Shown here piece by piece: positions 6,907-8,232 of a stretch of 8,232 bases of DNA. Where the stretch lies: assembly GCA_902771745.1 (NCBI GenBank), contig CACXYG010000055.1:1-8232 (forward strand). The letters run 5' to 3'. The notes below the pieces were generated by a model, which did not search any database, was not told the DNA's origin, and saw nothing but the letters and a program-made list of their open reading frames with translations. The first letter of the stretch is position 1. Each line of letters opens with the position of its first letter. Made by a program: the position numbers and the translations under genes. The stretch comes from an uncultured Erysipelotrichaceae bacterium (GTDB lineage: Bacteria; Bacillota_I; Bacilli_A; RFN20; CAG-288).

Positions 6907-6914
6907 TCGAAATA

Positions 6915-8216
6915 TTAAATCGCCTCTAAGTACTTTCCGATATCAGAATAATCATCAATCCAGATGACAATCAGATCAAAAGTGAAGAAATAAGCCGTCA
7001 AGTCACGATAGACTGTCTCTGAATAACCATCCCCTTTCTTTAAGAAAATGAAGTTGAACTTGAGATAGTTAGAAGCCAAATCCAGTAATCTCTTCATATC
7101 CGGATCCGTTAAAGAAATGCCGATAAATAAACAGGTATTGAACTTGAAATCGTGTAACTGCTTGGAAATCGACCAGCTATAAGGATTGTTATAAAGATAG
7201 TAATATTCCGCTTCGTTGAAGATCAGAGAATCGGTATATTTCTTCTCATTATATTTGTCATAAGGAAGAAGACCATGGACATGATAAATATCGGCTTTGG
7301 CTTCCTGGTCGATGAAGGAATTATCATCATAGACAACGGTATAACGGATTCTTCTCTTCTTTAAAAGATACTCTAAATTGGTATCGTAGTTATAAGTGAT
7401 AACTGAGGTATGCTGATGTCTTTCAATGTAGTTGACACAACGGTACAGCGTTGCATCCGGATCATCAAAACCCTTGGCTTCCTTAAAGAGATATAGTTCA
7501 CGATTCAAAGATTCATAAGAGTCAAAACCAGAGGTTTTCATGACCATAGAGGTGGTAAAGAGCTCCTTACCAACATAGCGCTGAATCTCATCCGCAAACT
7601 TGTAATCGCCTTTGTAGAAGTCGTTATTTAAGGAGTCTAATAATTGACTCCAGCTAGGTGCACCATAATCGACATTGATACCAGCACCCATGACCAAGTC
7701 CACATGTAATTTATTGGTGTAGAATCTCATCAACCACAAGACAAAAGTAGCTGCCGATTCATTGATGTTCTCATTATCTTTGTCATGGGAGAGATGATAG
7801 AGCAAATCATCCGTGATATTGGACTTTTTTGGCTTATACTGGAAGGAGATCTTCTGACCTTCCATATAGCCGATGGCATAGAAGTTGGCGTTGGAGAAAT
7901 AGATATTTAAAGACGCTTCTGGCTCATAGAAATCCATGTCGAAGGATTTGATCCTGACGATGTTGACATTGCCCATGACGTCCATCTTTTCGGGGTTAAA
8001 ACGAGAAAGAGAGGGATAGATATGCGTCACATATTTATGAATGTGATCCTTCTTGGAATGAACGATGCATTTAAAGTTGCAGGTCGGATCAAAATTAAAA
8101 CCAAAGGATCTTAAGACGATATCGTCATAAGAGACGTTGGCATAATAGAACAAGAATAAGAGAACCAATAACGATTTCTTTTGGAAGATATACTCTTCTT
8201 TTTTCGCTTTTTCCAT
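6915..8216 (-). CDS. SIR2-domain protein, 433 residues, possible NAD-consuming defence protein
   Basis: The C-terminal part (about 170-425) is a SIR2-like domain (SIR2_2 type). VMGAGINVDYGAPSW (175-189) is the NAD-binding glycine motif. VITYNYDTNLEYLL (272-285) carries the Asn-Tyr-Asp motif, HVHG (312-315) the catalytic-type histidine, LIFNEAEYY (331-339) the conserved acidic-aromatic motif, and FIGISLTDPDMKRLL (364-378) the late motif; DLIVIWIDDY (414-423) closes the fold. In bacteria such domains often break down NAD during phage infection (ThsA, DSR and related systems); this assignment is by domain only. Residues 1-170 match nothing I know: a hydrophobic stretch LLVLLFLFYYANV (16-28), then mixed polar sequence. 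A deacylase role is less likely because no zinc-binding cysteine set is seen. The start at ATG 8214-8216 has GGGGAGG five bases upstream. The gene has its own terminator and appears to stand alone, though upstream genes may lie outside the window. Confidence 0.85.
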   Translation of the reverse strand: MEKAKKEEYIFQKKSLLVLLFLFYYANVSYDDIVLRSFGFNFDPTCNFKCIVHSKKDHIHKYVTHIYPSLSRFNPEKMDVMGNVNIVRIKSFDMDFYEPEASLNIYFSNANFYAIGYMEGQKISFQYKPKKSNITDDLLYHLSHDKDNENINESAATFVLWLMRFYTNKLHVDLVMGAGINVDYGAPSWSQLLDSLNNDFYKGDYKFADEIQRYVGKELFTTSMVMKTSGFDSYESLNRELYLFKEAKGFDDPDATLYRCVNYIERHQHTSVITYNYDTNLEYLLKKRRIRYTVVYDDNSFIDQEAKADIYHVHGLLPYDKYNEKKYTDSLIFNEAEYYYLYNNPYSWSISKQLHDFKFNTCLFIGISLTDPDMKRLLDLASNYLKFNFIFLKKGDGYSETVYRDLTAYFFTFDLIVIWIDDYSDIGKYLEAI

Positions 8217-8221
8217 ATAAA

Positions 8222-8228
8222 CCTCCCC
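8222..8228 (-). promoter_or_regulatory. Strong ribosome binding site of the SIR2 gene
   Basis: On the minus strand GGGGAGG precedes the ATG (8214-8216) with five bases between. It fixes the start of the SIR2 protein. Its promoter is beyond the end of the window. Confidence 0.7.
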
Positions 8229-8232
8229 TTGG

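Larger units (their letters stand above)
6184..6914. other. 731-base gene-poor, AT-rich intergenic region
   Basis: No convincing gene, tRNA or known RNA is visible on either strand. From left to right it holds the promoter of the RDD pair (about 6230-6258), a hairpin with a T tail on the plus strand (6261-6305), an AT-rich imperfect inverted repeat (6497-6537), a ten-base palindrome TGGAATTCCA (6797-6806), a small inverted repeat (6836-6856) and the terminator of the SIR2 gene (6863-6906). The minus strand between 6707 and 6889 stays open for about 60 codons, but without an ATG near its start or a ribosome site. Confidence 0.6.

Overview
The window looks like a chimeric metagenomic contig. 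All recognised genes lie on the minus strand, so transcription runs from high to low coordinates.

Left arm (1 to about 1400). This holds the C-terminal part of SMC (the chromosome-condensation ATPase) followed 22 bases later by the N-terminal part of FtsY (the signal-recognition-particle receptor). That gene order and the SMC head sequence point to a Clostridia genome, most like Lachnospiraceae. Both genes are incomplete: SMC lacks its N-terminal half, and FtsY runs off the window.

Right arm (about 1400 to 8232). This holds five genes from what looks like a different low-GC Firmicute, probably in or near Bacilli, Erysipelotrichia or the RF39/Mollicutes-like gut lineages. That placement rests only on general protein character. 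In transcription order they are: a SIR2-domain protein with a clear rho-independent terminator; a 731-base gene-poor gap; a pair of overlapping paralogous RDD-type membrane proteins behind a TATAAT promoter; a secreted/membrane-anchored protein of 528 residues behind an AT-repeat promoter; and an MsmX/MalK-type ABC transporter ATPase. The ATPase is cut off before its signature motif, and its stop-overlapping ribosome site couples it to the membrane protein.

The ABC ATPase and the SMC fragment read as one uninterrupted frame (357 to 2258). Codon use changes abruptly near 1380 to 1407, neither half is complete, and SMC is followed by its normal Clostridia neighbour ftsY. I therefore read the fusion as an assembly join, not a new protein. 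It should not be taken as a novel ATPase without read-level proof.

The biologically most interesting intact gene is the SIR2-domain protein. It keeps the NAD-site motifs seen in bacterial anti-phage NAD-depleting proteins and carries an unrecognised N-terminal region of about 170 residues. TGA is used as a stop (the ATGA overlap of the two RDD genes), so the right arm uses the standard bacterial code. I saw no tRNA, rRNA, CRISPR array or insertion sequence.
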